DNA of 64,000 nt, from positions 930,001 to 994,000 of the forward strand of contig CAWJMD010000001.1 in the NCBI GenBank assembly GCA_963843835.1, read 5' to 3'. This document shows positions 7,622-15,318 of this stretch, in pieces (position 1 is the stretch's first letter; each line of letters opens with the position of its first letter). Both the position numbers and the translations under genes were made by a program. The DNA is from CAWJMD01 sp963843835 (GTDB lineage Bacteria; Actinomycetota; Actinomycetes; Actinomycetales; CAWJMD01). The notes beneath the pieces were generated by a model. The model had not been told where the DNA came from. It made no database searches and was given only the letters and a program-made list of their open reading frames with translations.

Positions 7622-10192
7622 TCAGCCGCCGACGGTCCCGACGTCCACGACGCGCACCACGGCGGAGCCCTCCTCGTCGCTGGCATCGAGGTCGACCTCC
7701 GCCGAGATGCCCCAGTCCCGGTCGCCCGACGGATCATCGAGCACCTGGCGGACCGTCCAGACCCGCTGGGGCGCAGGCGACTCGGTGATCTGCAGCATCG
7801 TCGGGCCCCGAGAGTCGGCGCCGGTGCCGAGGGAGTCGTACTCGTCCCAGTAGCCCTGCATCGCCTCGGCCCAGGCGGCAGCGTCCCAGCCCGCTGCGGC
7901 GTCCAGGACGCCGAGGTCCGCGTAGCGGTGCAGCGCCGCCAGCTCGACCCTCCGGAAGAGCGCGTTGCGCACCATCGCCCGGAACGCCCTCGCGTTGCCC
8001 GTGACCGGTCGTGGCGTCGACGGGTCCGGCCGCACGACGTCGCCCGCGGTCGAGCCGTCCGGGTGCGTGAGCTCCTCCCACTCGTCGAGCAGGCTGGAGT
8101 CGGTCTGCCGCACCAGCTCGCCCAGCCACTCGACGATGTCGTCGACCTGCGGCGTGCGGGCCGAGGCCGGAACACCGGAGCGCAGCGCGCGGTACGCGTC
8201 CGTGAGGTACCGCAGCAGCAGGCCCTCGGAGCGGGAGAGCCCCAGATCGGACACCATCTCGGTGAACGTCATGGCCTGCTCCCACATCGCCCGCACAACG
8301 GACTTCGGCGAGAGCTGGTGGTCGCCGACCCACGGGTGCCCCTGCCGGTACGTCTCGTACGCCGCTTCGAGCAGCTCGGCCAGGGGTCGTGGGTGCGTGA
8401 CCTCCTCCAACAGCTCCATCCGCTCCTCGTACTCGATGCCGTCGGCCTTCATCGCGGCGACGGCCTCGCCCCGGGCGCGGAACTGCTGGGCCGACAGCAC
8501 CTGCCGCGGGTCCTCGAGGGTGGCCTCGATCACCGACACGATGTCGAGGGCGTAGGCGTCCGGACCGTCCGGCGTCTCGGGGTCGAGCAGCTCGATGGCG
8601 GCCAGCGCGAAGGTCGAGAGGGGCTGGTTGAGGGCGAAGTTCGCCGGGAGGTCCACGGTCAGCCGCACCGTGCGGCCCTGCTCGTCCGGCAGAGGGAGGC
8701 GCTCGACCACGCCGGCGGCCAGCAACGCGCGGTAGGCGCGGACGGCGTCCTTGACGTGGCGGCCCCGCCGTCCCGGGGGCTCGTGGTTGTCGGTGAGCAG
8801 CCGGCGCATCGCCACGAAGGCGTCCCCGGGCCTGGCCACGACGTTGAGCAGCATGGCGTGGCTCACGCGGAAGTGGCTGGTCAGCGGCTCGGGCGCCGAC
8901 GCGACCAGCCGGTCGTGCGTGGACGACGACCACGAGACGAACCCCTCGGGCGGCGACTTGCGCTGCACCTTGCGCCGCTTCTTCGGGTCCTCACCCGCCT
9001 TCGCCAGCGCCTTGAGGTTCTCGACCTCGTGGTCGGGAGCCTGCACCACGACCGTGCCTGCGGTGTCGAAGCCGGCCCGCCCGGCGCGGCCGGCGACCTG
9101 GTGGAACTCGCGCGCCTTCAGGTGCCGCTGCCGCACGCCGTCGTACTTGCTGAGGGACGTGAGGAGCACCGTGCGGATCGGCACGTTGATCCCGACCCCC
9201 AGGGTGTCGGTGCCGCACACCACCTTCAGCAGGCCCGCCTGGGCGAGCTGCTCCACCAGCCGCCGGTACTTCGGCAGCATGCCGGCGTGGTGGACGCCGA
9301 TCCCGTGCCGCACGAGGCGCGAGAGGGTCTTGCCGAAGCCGGTGCCGAACCGGAAGTCGCCGATGGCGTCAGCGATCGCGTCCTTCTCCTCGCGCGTGCA
9401 GACGTTGACGCTCATCAGGGCCTGCGCGCGCTCGATGGCTGCGACCTGCGTGAAGTGGACCACGTAGATGGGGGCCTGCCGGGTGTCGAGCAGGTCGGCG
9501 ATCGTCTCGTGCACCGGTGTCGTCGCGTAGTAGTGGTGCAGCGGAACGGGTCTCGCCACCGACGTGACCTGCGCGGTCGGGCGTCCGGTGCGGCGGGTGA
9601 GGTCGTGCGCGAAGAAGTCGACGTCTCCCAGGGTGGCCGACATCAGCACGAACTGGGCCTGCGGGAGCTCCAGCAGCGGCACCTGCCACGCCCAGCCGCG
9701 GTCCGGCTCGCCGTAGAAGTGGAACTCGTCCATCACGACCTGGCCGATGTCGGCGGCGTCCCCCTCGCGCAGCGCCTGGTTCGCCAGCACCTCCGCGGTG
9801 CAGCAGATGATCGGCGCGCCGGGGTTCACGGCGGCGTCGCCGGTGAGCATGCCGACGCGGGCGGCGCCGAACACGTCGATGAGGGCGAAGAACTTCTCGC
9901 TCACGAGGGCCTTGATCGGGGCCGTGTAGTAGGTGCGCCGTCCGTCGGCGAGGGCCGCGAGGTGGGCCGCGAGGGCGATCAGCGACTTCCCGGACCCGGT
10001 CGGGGTCGAGACGATCACGTTGGCGCCGGTGACGACCTCGAGCAGAGCCTCCTCCTGGGCGGGGTAGAGCGTCAGAGCCTGCCGGTCGGTCCAGGCGGTG
10101 AAGGCGTCGACGACGTTCTCGGGCGTGAGGTCGCTGGTGTCGAGGCGCCGGGTGGAGGTGGTCGACCCGGCGCTCGTGCTGGTGGGAGACAT
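7622..10192 (-). CDS. DEAD/DEAH-box helicase with DUF3516
   Basis: This is a protein of 856 residues, a superfamily 2 helicase of the Ski2-like type found across actinobacteria. The N-terminal half carries Walker A STPTGSGKS, the motif II variant DEFHFYGEPDRGW, motif III MSATL, and motif VI HQVAGRAGRAGFDT. The C-terminal 400 residues are the DUF3516 region, with KSPPEGFVSW near its start. It probably unwinds RNA or DNA using ATP in the cytoplasm. The start MSPTSTSAG is chosen since 47 upstream in-frame residues are low-complexity and Arg/Pro-rich; CAGACT lies 8 nt before the start and could be a -10 box. It is convergent with the ABC exporter, with only 30 bp between. Confidence 0.92.
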   Translation of the reverse strand: MSPTSTSAGSTTSTRRLDTSDLTPENVVDAFTAWTDRQALTLYPAQEEALLEVVTGANVIVSTPTGSGKSLIALAAHLAALADGRRTYYTAPIKALVSEKFFALIDVFGAARVGMLTGDAAVNPGAPIICCTAEVLANQALREGDAADIGQVVMDEFHFYGEPDRGWAWQVPLLELPQAQFVLMSATLGDVDFFAHDLTRRTGRPTAQVTSVARPVPLHHYYATTPVHETIADLLDTRQAPIYVVHFTQVAAIERAQALMSVNVCTREEKDAIADAIGDFRFGTGFGKTLSRLVRHGIGVHHAGMLPKYRRLVEQLAQAGLLKVVCGTDTLGVGINVPIRTVLLTSLSKYDGVRQRHLKAREFHQVAGRAGRAGFDTAGTVVVQAPDHEVENLKALAKAGEDPKKRRKVQRKSPPEGFVSWSSSTHDRLVASAPEPLTSHFRVSHAMLLNVVARPGDAFVAMRRLLTDNHEPPGRRGRHVKDAVRAYRALLAAGVVERLPLPDEQGRTVRLTVDLPANFALNQPLSTFALAAIELLDPETPDGPDAYALDIVSVIEATLEDPRQVLSAQQFRARGEAVAAMKADGIEYEERMELLEEVTHPRPLAELLEAAYETYRQGHPWVGDHQLSPKSVVRAMWEQAMTFTEMVSDLGLSRSEGLLLRYLTDAYRALRSGVPASARTPQVDDIVEWLGELVRQTDSSLLDEWEELTHPDGSTAGDVVRPDPSTPRPVTGNARAFRAMVRNALFRRVELAALHRYADLGVLDAAAGWDAAAWAEAMQGYWDEYDSLGTGADSRGPTMLQITESPAPQRVWTVRQVLDDPSGDRDWGISAEVDLDASDEEGSAVVRVVDVGTVGG

Positions 10193-10247
10193 CACCGCTG
10201 AGTCTGGCAGGGGTGACAGGCGCGCCCTGCCATCCCCTACTCGGCAG

Positions 10248-10745
10248 ATGCGACAAGACGGACCACGACGGGGACGTCCAGTGCTTCGCCGGGCGGCAGC
10301 CGGCCTGGTCCTCCTCGGCGCCCTCGGGCTCACGGCCGGGTCGGCGGTGGCGGCGCCGCCCGCCGTCGGGGCAGTTCATCCCCGTGGAGGCCACCCTCCG
10401 GCATACGTGATCTACGGGGGACAGGTGGTCGGCAACCTCTCGGGTCCGGTCGCCGACGCGACGGTGGTCCTCACCGAGGACGGTGCGTTGATCACCGGCA
10501 TCGGCCTGTTGGACGTCGACGCGGTGAACCTGGCGGGCGAACCCGTGGACCTCGAGCGCCGGATGCGCAACGGGTGGACCGTCGACATCAGCGACCCCGT
10601 GGTGGAGACGACCCCGTCACCCACGGCACGGCGCCGGCTCCGTCCACGTCCACGGGCTGGTCACCCTCGGTGTGGCGCTGCGGCGACGGGCGGCGCGCGG
10701 CCGTTCCTGATCGTGGCAGGCTCGGCGTCCCCCTCGGAAAGGTGA
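10248..10745 (+). CDS. Small secreted protein of unknown function, possibly frameshifted
   Basis: This open frame encodes about 165 residues. The N-terminus has an arginine-rich patch, a hydrophobic stretch AAAGLVLLGALGLTAGSAVA and a likely cleavage site after AVAA, so it reads as a signal peptide. A folded-looking region follows (YVIYGGQVVGNLSGPVADATVVLTEDG). After about residue 125 the sequence turns into an Arg/Pro-rich tail that looks non-coding, while the +1 frame there reads HVHGLVTLGVALRRRAARGRS and stops near 10731, a more protein-like ending. A single-base shift near 10640 is therefore possible. A GTG at 10281 is an alternative start. No family was recognised, and it may be a real but small exported protein. 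Confidence 0.45.
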   Translation: MRQDGPRRGRPVLRRAAAGLVLLGALGLTAGSAVAAPPAVGAVHPRGGHPPAYVIYGGQVVGNLSGPVADATVVLTEDGALITGIGLLDVDAVNLAGEPVDLERRMRNGWTVDISDPVVETTPSPTARRRLRPRPRAGHPRCGAAATGGARPFLIVAGSASPSER

Positions 10746-10749
10746 CCCG

Positions 10750-11172
10750 ATGCCCAAGCCCCCGCTCCCCGATGACGTCGCGGAGCTCCTGCGCCAGCCG
10801 AACCCGGCGGTGGTCGCCGTCCTGATGCCGAGCGGCGACCCGATGTCGGTGGCGACCTGGTACCTCGTCGAGGACGACGGCCGCATCCTGCTCAACATGG
10901 ACGCGCGCCGCGCCCGTGTCGACTGGATGAAGGCCCGGCCCCAGGTCGCGCTGACCGCCCTCAAGGACGGGGAGTGGTACACCCACGTCAGCGTCCGCGG
11001 GCCCGTCGTCGAGTGGGAGGCCGACGAGGCGCGTGCGCTGGCCGACATCGACCGGCTGTCGACGCACTACACCGGCAACCCGTACCGGGTGCGCGACCGG
11101 GCACGAATCAGCGCGTGGATGCAGGTCGAGCACTGGCACGGCTGGGGCGAGGCGAAGGCCCCCGGCGCGTAG
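10750..11172 (+). CDS. PPOX-class pyridoxamine 5'-phosphate oxidase-like protein
   Basis: This is a protein of 140 residues with the split-barrel flavin/F420-binding fold. Typical features are PNPAVVAVLMPSGDPMSVATWYLVEDDGRILLNMD at the N-terminal sheet (split here as read), the RRARVDWMKARPQVALTAL segment and a VRGPVVEWEAD strand near the middle. Many actinobacterial members use F420 rather than FMN to reduce small molecules. A GGAAAGGTGA ribosome site precedes the ATG. It is a single gene followed by a separate secreted peptidase. Family call is good; cofactor choice cannot be proven from sequence. Confidence 0.85.
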   Translation: MPKPPLPDDVAELLRQPNPAVVAVLMPSGDPMSVATWYLVEDDGRILLNMDARRARVDWMKARPQVALTALKDGEWYTHVSVRGPVVEWEADEARALADIDRLSTHYTGNPYRVRDRARISAWMQVEHWHGWGEAKAPGA

Positions 11173-11286
11173 CCGCCCGTACGCACCCAAATGGGGCAGG
11201 GGGATCCACATGAGCCATAGACCCCTCCTGTGAACCGTGGGTACGTTGGCACGCGCTCCGTCCCCCCATGTGACAAAGGAGTCGCA

Positions 11287-12882
11287 ATGCATAACGGTCT
11301 GTCCCTTCGGCGCCCCGCGGCGGTACTCGCCGCCGGCGCCCTCGTCGGGCTCGGTCTGGTGGCGTCACCCGCCGCCGCCGCGCCGTCCGACACCGCCTGT
11401 GACAAGCGCACCAACAACACCTACGACAAGGTCCTCGAGTGCGTCCGTCTCGAGGGCGTCCGCGAGCACCAGGCGGCGCTGCAGGCGATCGCCGACGCCA
11501 ACGGCGGCATCCGTGCCGCGGGCACCCCCGGCTACACCGAGAGCGTCGACTACGTGGTCGACCGCCTCACCGCCGCCGGGTGGAACGTCACGCTCGACGA
11601 GTTCCCCTTCACGTTCACCCCTCCGCCCACGCTCCAGCAGCTGACCCCGGTCTCCGGCACCTACGAGACGGGCGCCTACACGGGGACGGGTTTCGGTTCG
11701 GTGACCGGCAACGTCGTCCCCGTCGACCTGGCCCTGGCTCCCCCGCGTGCGAGCACGAGCGGGTGCGAGGCCGCGGACTTCACGGGGCTCGACTTCTCGG
11801 GACCGTCGGACATCGCGCTGATCCAGCGGGGGACGTGCGCGTTCGCCACCAAGGCGCTCAACGCCGAGGCTGCGGGTGCCGAGGCGGTCATCATCTTCAA
11901 CCAGGGCAACTCGCCCGACCGTGAGGGCCTGATCGTGGGGACGCTCGGCGGCCTGAACGTCGTCGCGATCCCGGTGGTCGGCGCGTCCTTCGCGGACGGT
12001 GTCGCGCTCTCCCAGTCGGGCTCGACCGCGCTGGTCGACGTCGACCCGCCGGAGTCGCGGCCCCAGGTCAACGTCATCGCGGAGCTGCCAGGCTCCAACA
12101 ACAACAACGTCGTGATGGCAGGTGCGCACCTCGACTCGGTGCAGCGTGGCCCGGGGATCAACGACAACGGCAGCGGCTCGGCAGCTCTGATCGAGGTGGC
12201 CGAGACGATCTCCAAGCTGCGTCCGCAGAACACCGTGCGCTTCGCGTGGTGGGGCGCTGAGGAGTCGGGCCTCGTCGGGTCCTCGGACTACGTCGCCAAC
12301 CTCAGCCAGGCCGAGAAGGACCGCATCGCGCTGTACCTGAACTTCGACATGATCGGTTCGCCGAACTACGTCTTCCAGGTCTACGACGCGAACGAGTCCA
12401 GCTTCGTGGCTCCAGTGGCCGTGCCTCAGGGCTCCCAGGCGATCGAGCGGCTGTTCGAGCAGTTCTACACGCTGCGCGGTGAGCCGTACGACGACTCGGC
12501 GTTCAGTGGCCGCAGCGACTACCAGGCGTTCATCAACAACGACATCCCCTCCAGTGGCCTGTTCACCGGAGCCGAGGTCGTCAAGACGGTCCAGCAGGCA
12601 TCGATCTGGGGCGGCACGGCCGGGGCGCAGTTCGACCCCTGCTACCACCTCGCCTGCGACACGTTCGACAACAACAGCAACCACGCTCTGGAGGTCAACG
12701 CCGACGCGGTCGCGTTCGCCGTGACGACCTACGCCTACTCCACGGAGACGGTGAACGGCGTCAAGGGCAAGAAGGTCCCGGGCAACTTCACCATCCCGGA
12801 GCCGGCCGGCCCGCGTCACACCTTCGCCGGCCCGCTCGGCGGCGGCGGCGTGCACGACGAGCACTCCACGCCGGGGAGCTGA
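11287..12882 (+). CDS. Secreted M28 family aminopeptidase with PA domain
   Basis: This is a protein of 531 residues resembling Streptomyces griseus-type aminopeptidases. It starts with a clear signal peptide (RRPAAVLAAGALVGLGLVAS, cleavage after the AAA cluster near residue 32). A PA (protease-associated) insert spans about residues 130-250. The metal-site residues are visible: His281 and Asp283 in AHLDSV, Asp293 in INDNGSG, Glu325/Glu326 in GAEESG, Asp354 in NFDMIG, and His454 in CYHLACD. All two-zinc ligands appear present, so it should be active, removing N-terminal residues from extracellular peptides. AAGGAG precedes the ATG. A TACGTT box at 11242-11247 may be the promoter. A strong hairpin follows the stop codon. 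Confidence 0.93.
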   Translation: MHNGLSLRRPAAVLAAGALVGLGLVASPAAAAPSDTACDKRTNNTYDKVLECVRLEGVREHQAALQAIADANGGIRAAGTPGYTESVDYVVDRLTAAGWNVTLDEFPFTFTPPPTLQQLTPVSGTYETGAYTGTGFGSVTGNVVPVDLALAPPRASTSGCEAADFTGLDFSGPSDIALIQRGTCAFATKALNAEAAGAEAVIIFNQGNSPDREGLIVGTLGGLNVVAIPVVGASFADGVALSQSGSTALVDVDPPESRPQVNVIAELPGSNNNNVVMAGAHLDSVQRGPGINDNGSGSAALIEVAETISKLRPQNTVRFAWWGAEESGLVGSSDYVANLSQAEKDRIALYLNFDMIGSPNYVFQVYDANESSFVAPVAVPQGSQAIERLFEQFYTLRGEPYDDSAFSGRSDYQAFINNDIPSSGLFTGAEVVKTVQQASIWGGTAGAQFDPCYHLACDTFDNNSNHALEVNADAVAFAVTTYAYSTETVNGVKGKKVPGNFTIPEPAGPRHTFAGPLGGGGVHDEHSTPGS

Positions 12883-12895
12883 TCCCAGGCAGATC

Positions 12896-12929
12896 GGGAC
12901 CCCGGGTCGCTCAGGCGGCCCGGGGTCCC
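12896..12929. terminator. Intrinsic hairpin between two convergent genes
   Basis: An 11-bp perfect stem, GGGACCCCGGG at 12896-12906 and CCCGGGGTCCC at 12919-12929, encloses a 12-nt loop. It sits 14 bp after the M28 peptidase stop and 14 bp before the stop of the convergent acyltransferase, so it can serve both directions. No long T-run follows, as is usual in this group. Confidence 0.8.
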
Positions 12930-12942
12930 GTTCGTGCGCGGG

Positions 12943-14217
12943 CTACCCCCGCAGGACCCGGATCTCGTCCTCGATGGCGGCGGCGAGCCCTGCAGCGTCC
13001 ACGTCCAGCTCGGAGTCCGCCGCAACACCGACCGTCACCGTGCCGGCGTAGCTGAACAGGCTGATCCCCAGCCCGATCCGGCCGATCTGCGGGACCCAGA
13101 ACACGACGTCGTCGACGATGCACCCGGCCACGCTCAGGCGCTCCCGCGGCCCGGGGACGTTCGTGACGACGGCGCTGGCGCTCTCCTCGAGCAGCCGGAC
13201 GGCGGCCCAGCGCCCGGCGGCGGGCAGCGCGCCGACGATGCGCAGCAGGGTGAACGTCGCACCGGCCTGGGCAGAGCCCTTGAGCTCAGTCGTCTGCCGG
13301 ACGATGGCGCGCACCCGCTCGCCGGGGTCACCGGCGCCGACGGGCAGGGACACGAACACGATGCCGAACCGGTTGCCGAGGTTGCTGGGCACGGGCGCCC
13401 CACCTCGCAGGTCGACGGGCACGAGCACGCGCAGGTCCGACACGTGGCTGCCCACGTCCAGCAGGTGGGTCCGCAGACCGCCCGCGGTCGCTGCCAGGAG
13501 GACGTCGTTGATGCTGACGTCGTGCGCCCGGGCTGCGGCCCGCACGTCGTCGAGGTCGTGCGGACGGGTCCAGGCCAGGGTCTTCGCGGTCTGCAGCGGC
13601 CCCCGCAGCGCGGTGGGCGGCTCCCCGACGGTCGCCCCCAGGCGGGTCAGCGTACGGAGGACGGAGCCCGCCACGCGCACCGCGACGCCGAGGGCGTTGG
13701 CGGACAACGGCTTCCCGGTGCGTGCCGGCGTGGAGGCCGGCTCGTCCGCCAGGCTGAGCATCACCCGAGCGAGGGCCATGCCGTCCGCCAGGCTGTGGTG
13801 GAACCGCGCGACGAGGGCGCTGCCACCGGCCGTGGTGCGCACGACGTCGATCCGCCAGAGCGGCCGGGTGCGGTCCAGCGGCGTGGAGACGAGGTCGCTC
13901 GCCAGCTCCTGCAGACCCGCCTCGTCGACGGGTGACCCGTGCGCCTCGACGACGTGCGCCGACACGTCGAAGCCTGGGTGGTCGGTCCAACGCGGCGTGA
14001 ACCCCGGCAGGCGGGACCGCTGCGCGAGATGCGTCAGGCGGGGATGACGCGCCACGAGGCGGTCGCTGACCAGTTCCCGGAGGGCGCCGACGTCGATGGG
14101 CCCGGAGAGCTGGAGCACGGCGGTCACCACGACGCGGTTCTCGGGCTGCTCCACCCCGATCCAGGCCGCGTCGCCGAAGGCCATCCGCTCCGACCGGTTC
14201 ACTGCCCCATCCTGCAC
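12943..14217 (-). CDS. Wax ester synthase/diacylglycerol acyltransferase (WS/DGAT)
   Basis: This is a protein of 424 residues of the bacterial WS/DGAT family, which joins acyl-CoA to an alcohol or diacylglycerol to form storage lipid. The catalytic motif HHxxxDG reads HHSLADG at residues 140-146. Other family features are PLWRIDVV just upstream, NDVLLAATAGGLR (NDV motif), and the C-terminal NVPGPRERLSVAG segment with the PGP element. It acts at the membrane-cytosol interface. The start is taken at the longest ATG; MAFGDAAW, 11 residues in, would also fit the usual family start. It stands alone, convergent with the peptidase and divergent from PPK2. Confidence 0.9.
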   Translation of the reverse strand: MQDGAVNRSERMAFGDAAWIGVEQPENRVVVTAVLQLSGPIDVGALRELVSDRLVARHPRLTHLAQRSRLPGFTPRWTDHPGFDVSAHVVEAHGSPVDEAGLQELASDLVSTPLDRTRPLWRIDVVRTTAGGSALVARFHHSLADGMALARVMLSLADEPASTPARTGKPLSANALGVAVRVAGSVLRTLTRLGATVGEPPTALRGPLQTAKTLAWTRPHDLDDVRAAARAHDVSINDVLLAATAGGLRTHLLDVGSHVSDLRVLVPVDLRGGAPVPSNLGNRFGIVFVSLPVGAGDPGERVRAIVRQTTELKGSAQAGATFTLLRIVGALPAAGRWAAVRLLEESASAVVTNVPGPRERLSVAGCIVDDVVFWVPQIGRIGLGISLFSYAGTVTVGVAADSELDVDAAGLAAAIEDEIRVLRG

Positions 14218-14284
14218 CTGCGACGAGCGTGACGGTCCACCGGTTCGGGACTTCCGACCCGTGCCGGGGCCCGGACCCCCTGCC

Positions 14285-14290
14285 TAGCCT
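14285..14290 (+). promoter_or_regulatory. -10 box TAGCCT of a likely leaderless ppk2 transcript
   Basis: TAGCCT lies 6 nt before the ATG at 14297 and no ribosome site is present, which fits a leaderless message. Confidence 0.5.
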
Positions 14291-14296
14291 GCACAG

Positions 14297-15253
14297 ATGC
14301 CGGCCGACCGCGACACCTCCCGCGTGCCCTCTCCTGCGCCCGACGGGGCGATGGAGCTCGACGAGATCTCGGAGCTGCGCAGGTCGCTCGAGCTGGTCAC
14401 GCCGGACGACGCTGCGGACGGCGACACCCTGAAGGAGGTGCCCGCGTGGCGGAAGGGGTACCCGTACCCGAAGAAGCTGCCCCGCGGCGAGTACGAGGAG
14501 ACCAAGCGCGCGCTGCAGATCGAGCTGCTGAAGCTTCAGCTGTGGGTCAAGGACACCGGCCAGCGGCTGCTGCTCGTCTTCGAGGGGCGCGACGCGGCCG
14601 GCAAGGGCGGCGTGATCAAGCGCTTCACCGAGCACCTCAACCCCCGTGGCGCGCGGGTCGTGGCGCTGGAGATCCCGTCCGAGCGGGAGCGCACCCAGTG
14701 GTACTTCCAGCGGTACGTCAACCACCTGCCGGCCGCCGGCGAGATCGTGCTGTTCGACCGGTCCTGGTACAACCGCGCCGGCGTGGAGCGGGTGATGGGG
14801 TTCTGCTCACCGGGTGAGTACCTGGAGTTCATGCGCGAGTGCCCCGAGTTCGAGCGGATGCTCGTGAACTCCGGCATCGACCTGTTCAAGCTGTGGTTCT
14901 CGGTCGGTCGCGACGAGCAGGCCCGCCGCTTCGCCGCGCGCCGCACCGACCCCGTCCGGCAGTGGAAGCTGTCGCCGACCGACCTGGCCAGCCTCGACAA
15001 GTGGGACGCGTACACCGAGGCCAAGGAGGCAATGTTCTTCTACACCGACACCCGTGACGCCCCGTGGACGGTGATCAAGTCCAACGACAAGAAGCGCGCC
15101 CGGCTGGAGGCGATGCGGGTGTTGCTGTCGCGGTTCGACTACCCCTCCAAGGACCACGACGTCGTCGGCGCTCCCGACCCCCTGATCGTCGGTCCGGCCG
15201 CGCGCGTCTTCGAGACGGACGAGAACCCGCACCCCCTGTTCCCGACGCTCTGA
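14297..15253 (+). CDS. ppk2: Polyphosphate kinase 2 family protein
   Basis: This is a protein of 318 residues. PPK2 enzymes use polyphosphate to phosphorylate nucleotides (or the reverse) in the cytoplasm. Walker A lies in GRDAAGKGG (about residues 97-105), and the Walker B/lid region is VLFDRSWYNRAGVERVMGF. The conserved DAPWTVIKSNDKKRAR segment, family-typical near the C-terminus, is present. The extended N-terminus of about 60 residues, with YPYPKKLPRGEYE before the core, is common in actinobacterial members. Whether it makes GTP/ATP from diphosphates (class I) or from monophosphates cannot be decided here. It forms a single-gene transcript. Confidence 0.92.
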   Translation: MPADRDTSRVPSPAPDGAMELDEISELRRSLELVTPDDAADGDTLKEVPAWRKGYPYPKKLPRGEYEETKRALQIELLKLQLWVKDTGQRLLLVFEGRDAAGKGGVIKRFTEHLNPRGARVVALEIPSERERTQWYFQRYVNHLPAAGEIVLFDRSWYNRAGVERVMGFCSPGEYLEFMRECPEFERMLVNSGIDLFKLWFSVGRDEQARRFAARRTDPVRQWKLSPTDLASLDKWDAYTEAKEAMFFYTDTRDAPWTVIKSNDKKRARLEAMRVLLSRFDYPSKDHDVVGAPDPLIVGPAARVFETDENPHPLFPTL

Positions 15254-15318
15254 GCGCCCGGCCACCTGCCGCCGCGTAGGTTGGCCCTTCGGCGGCGTCG
15301 ACAGGTAGGGGTTCGGCA

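Noticed and set aside
7928..10201. A 757-residue open frame on the plus strand over the DUF3516 helicase gene
   Set aside because: Its composition is low-complexity (many Arg, Gly, Val, His) and the opposite strand has clear helicase motifs.
15270..15298. A GC-rich inverted repeat after ppk2 as a terminator
   Set aside because: The stem is only about 7 bp with a 16-nt loop, and the area is likely the promoter of the next gene; not strong enough to annotate.
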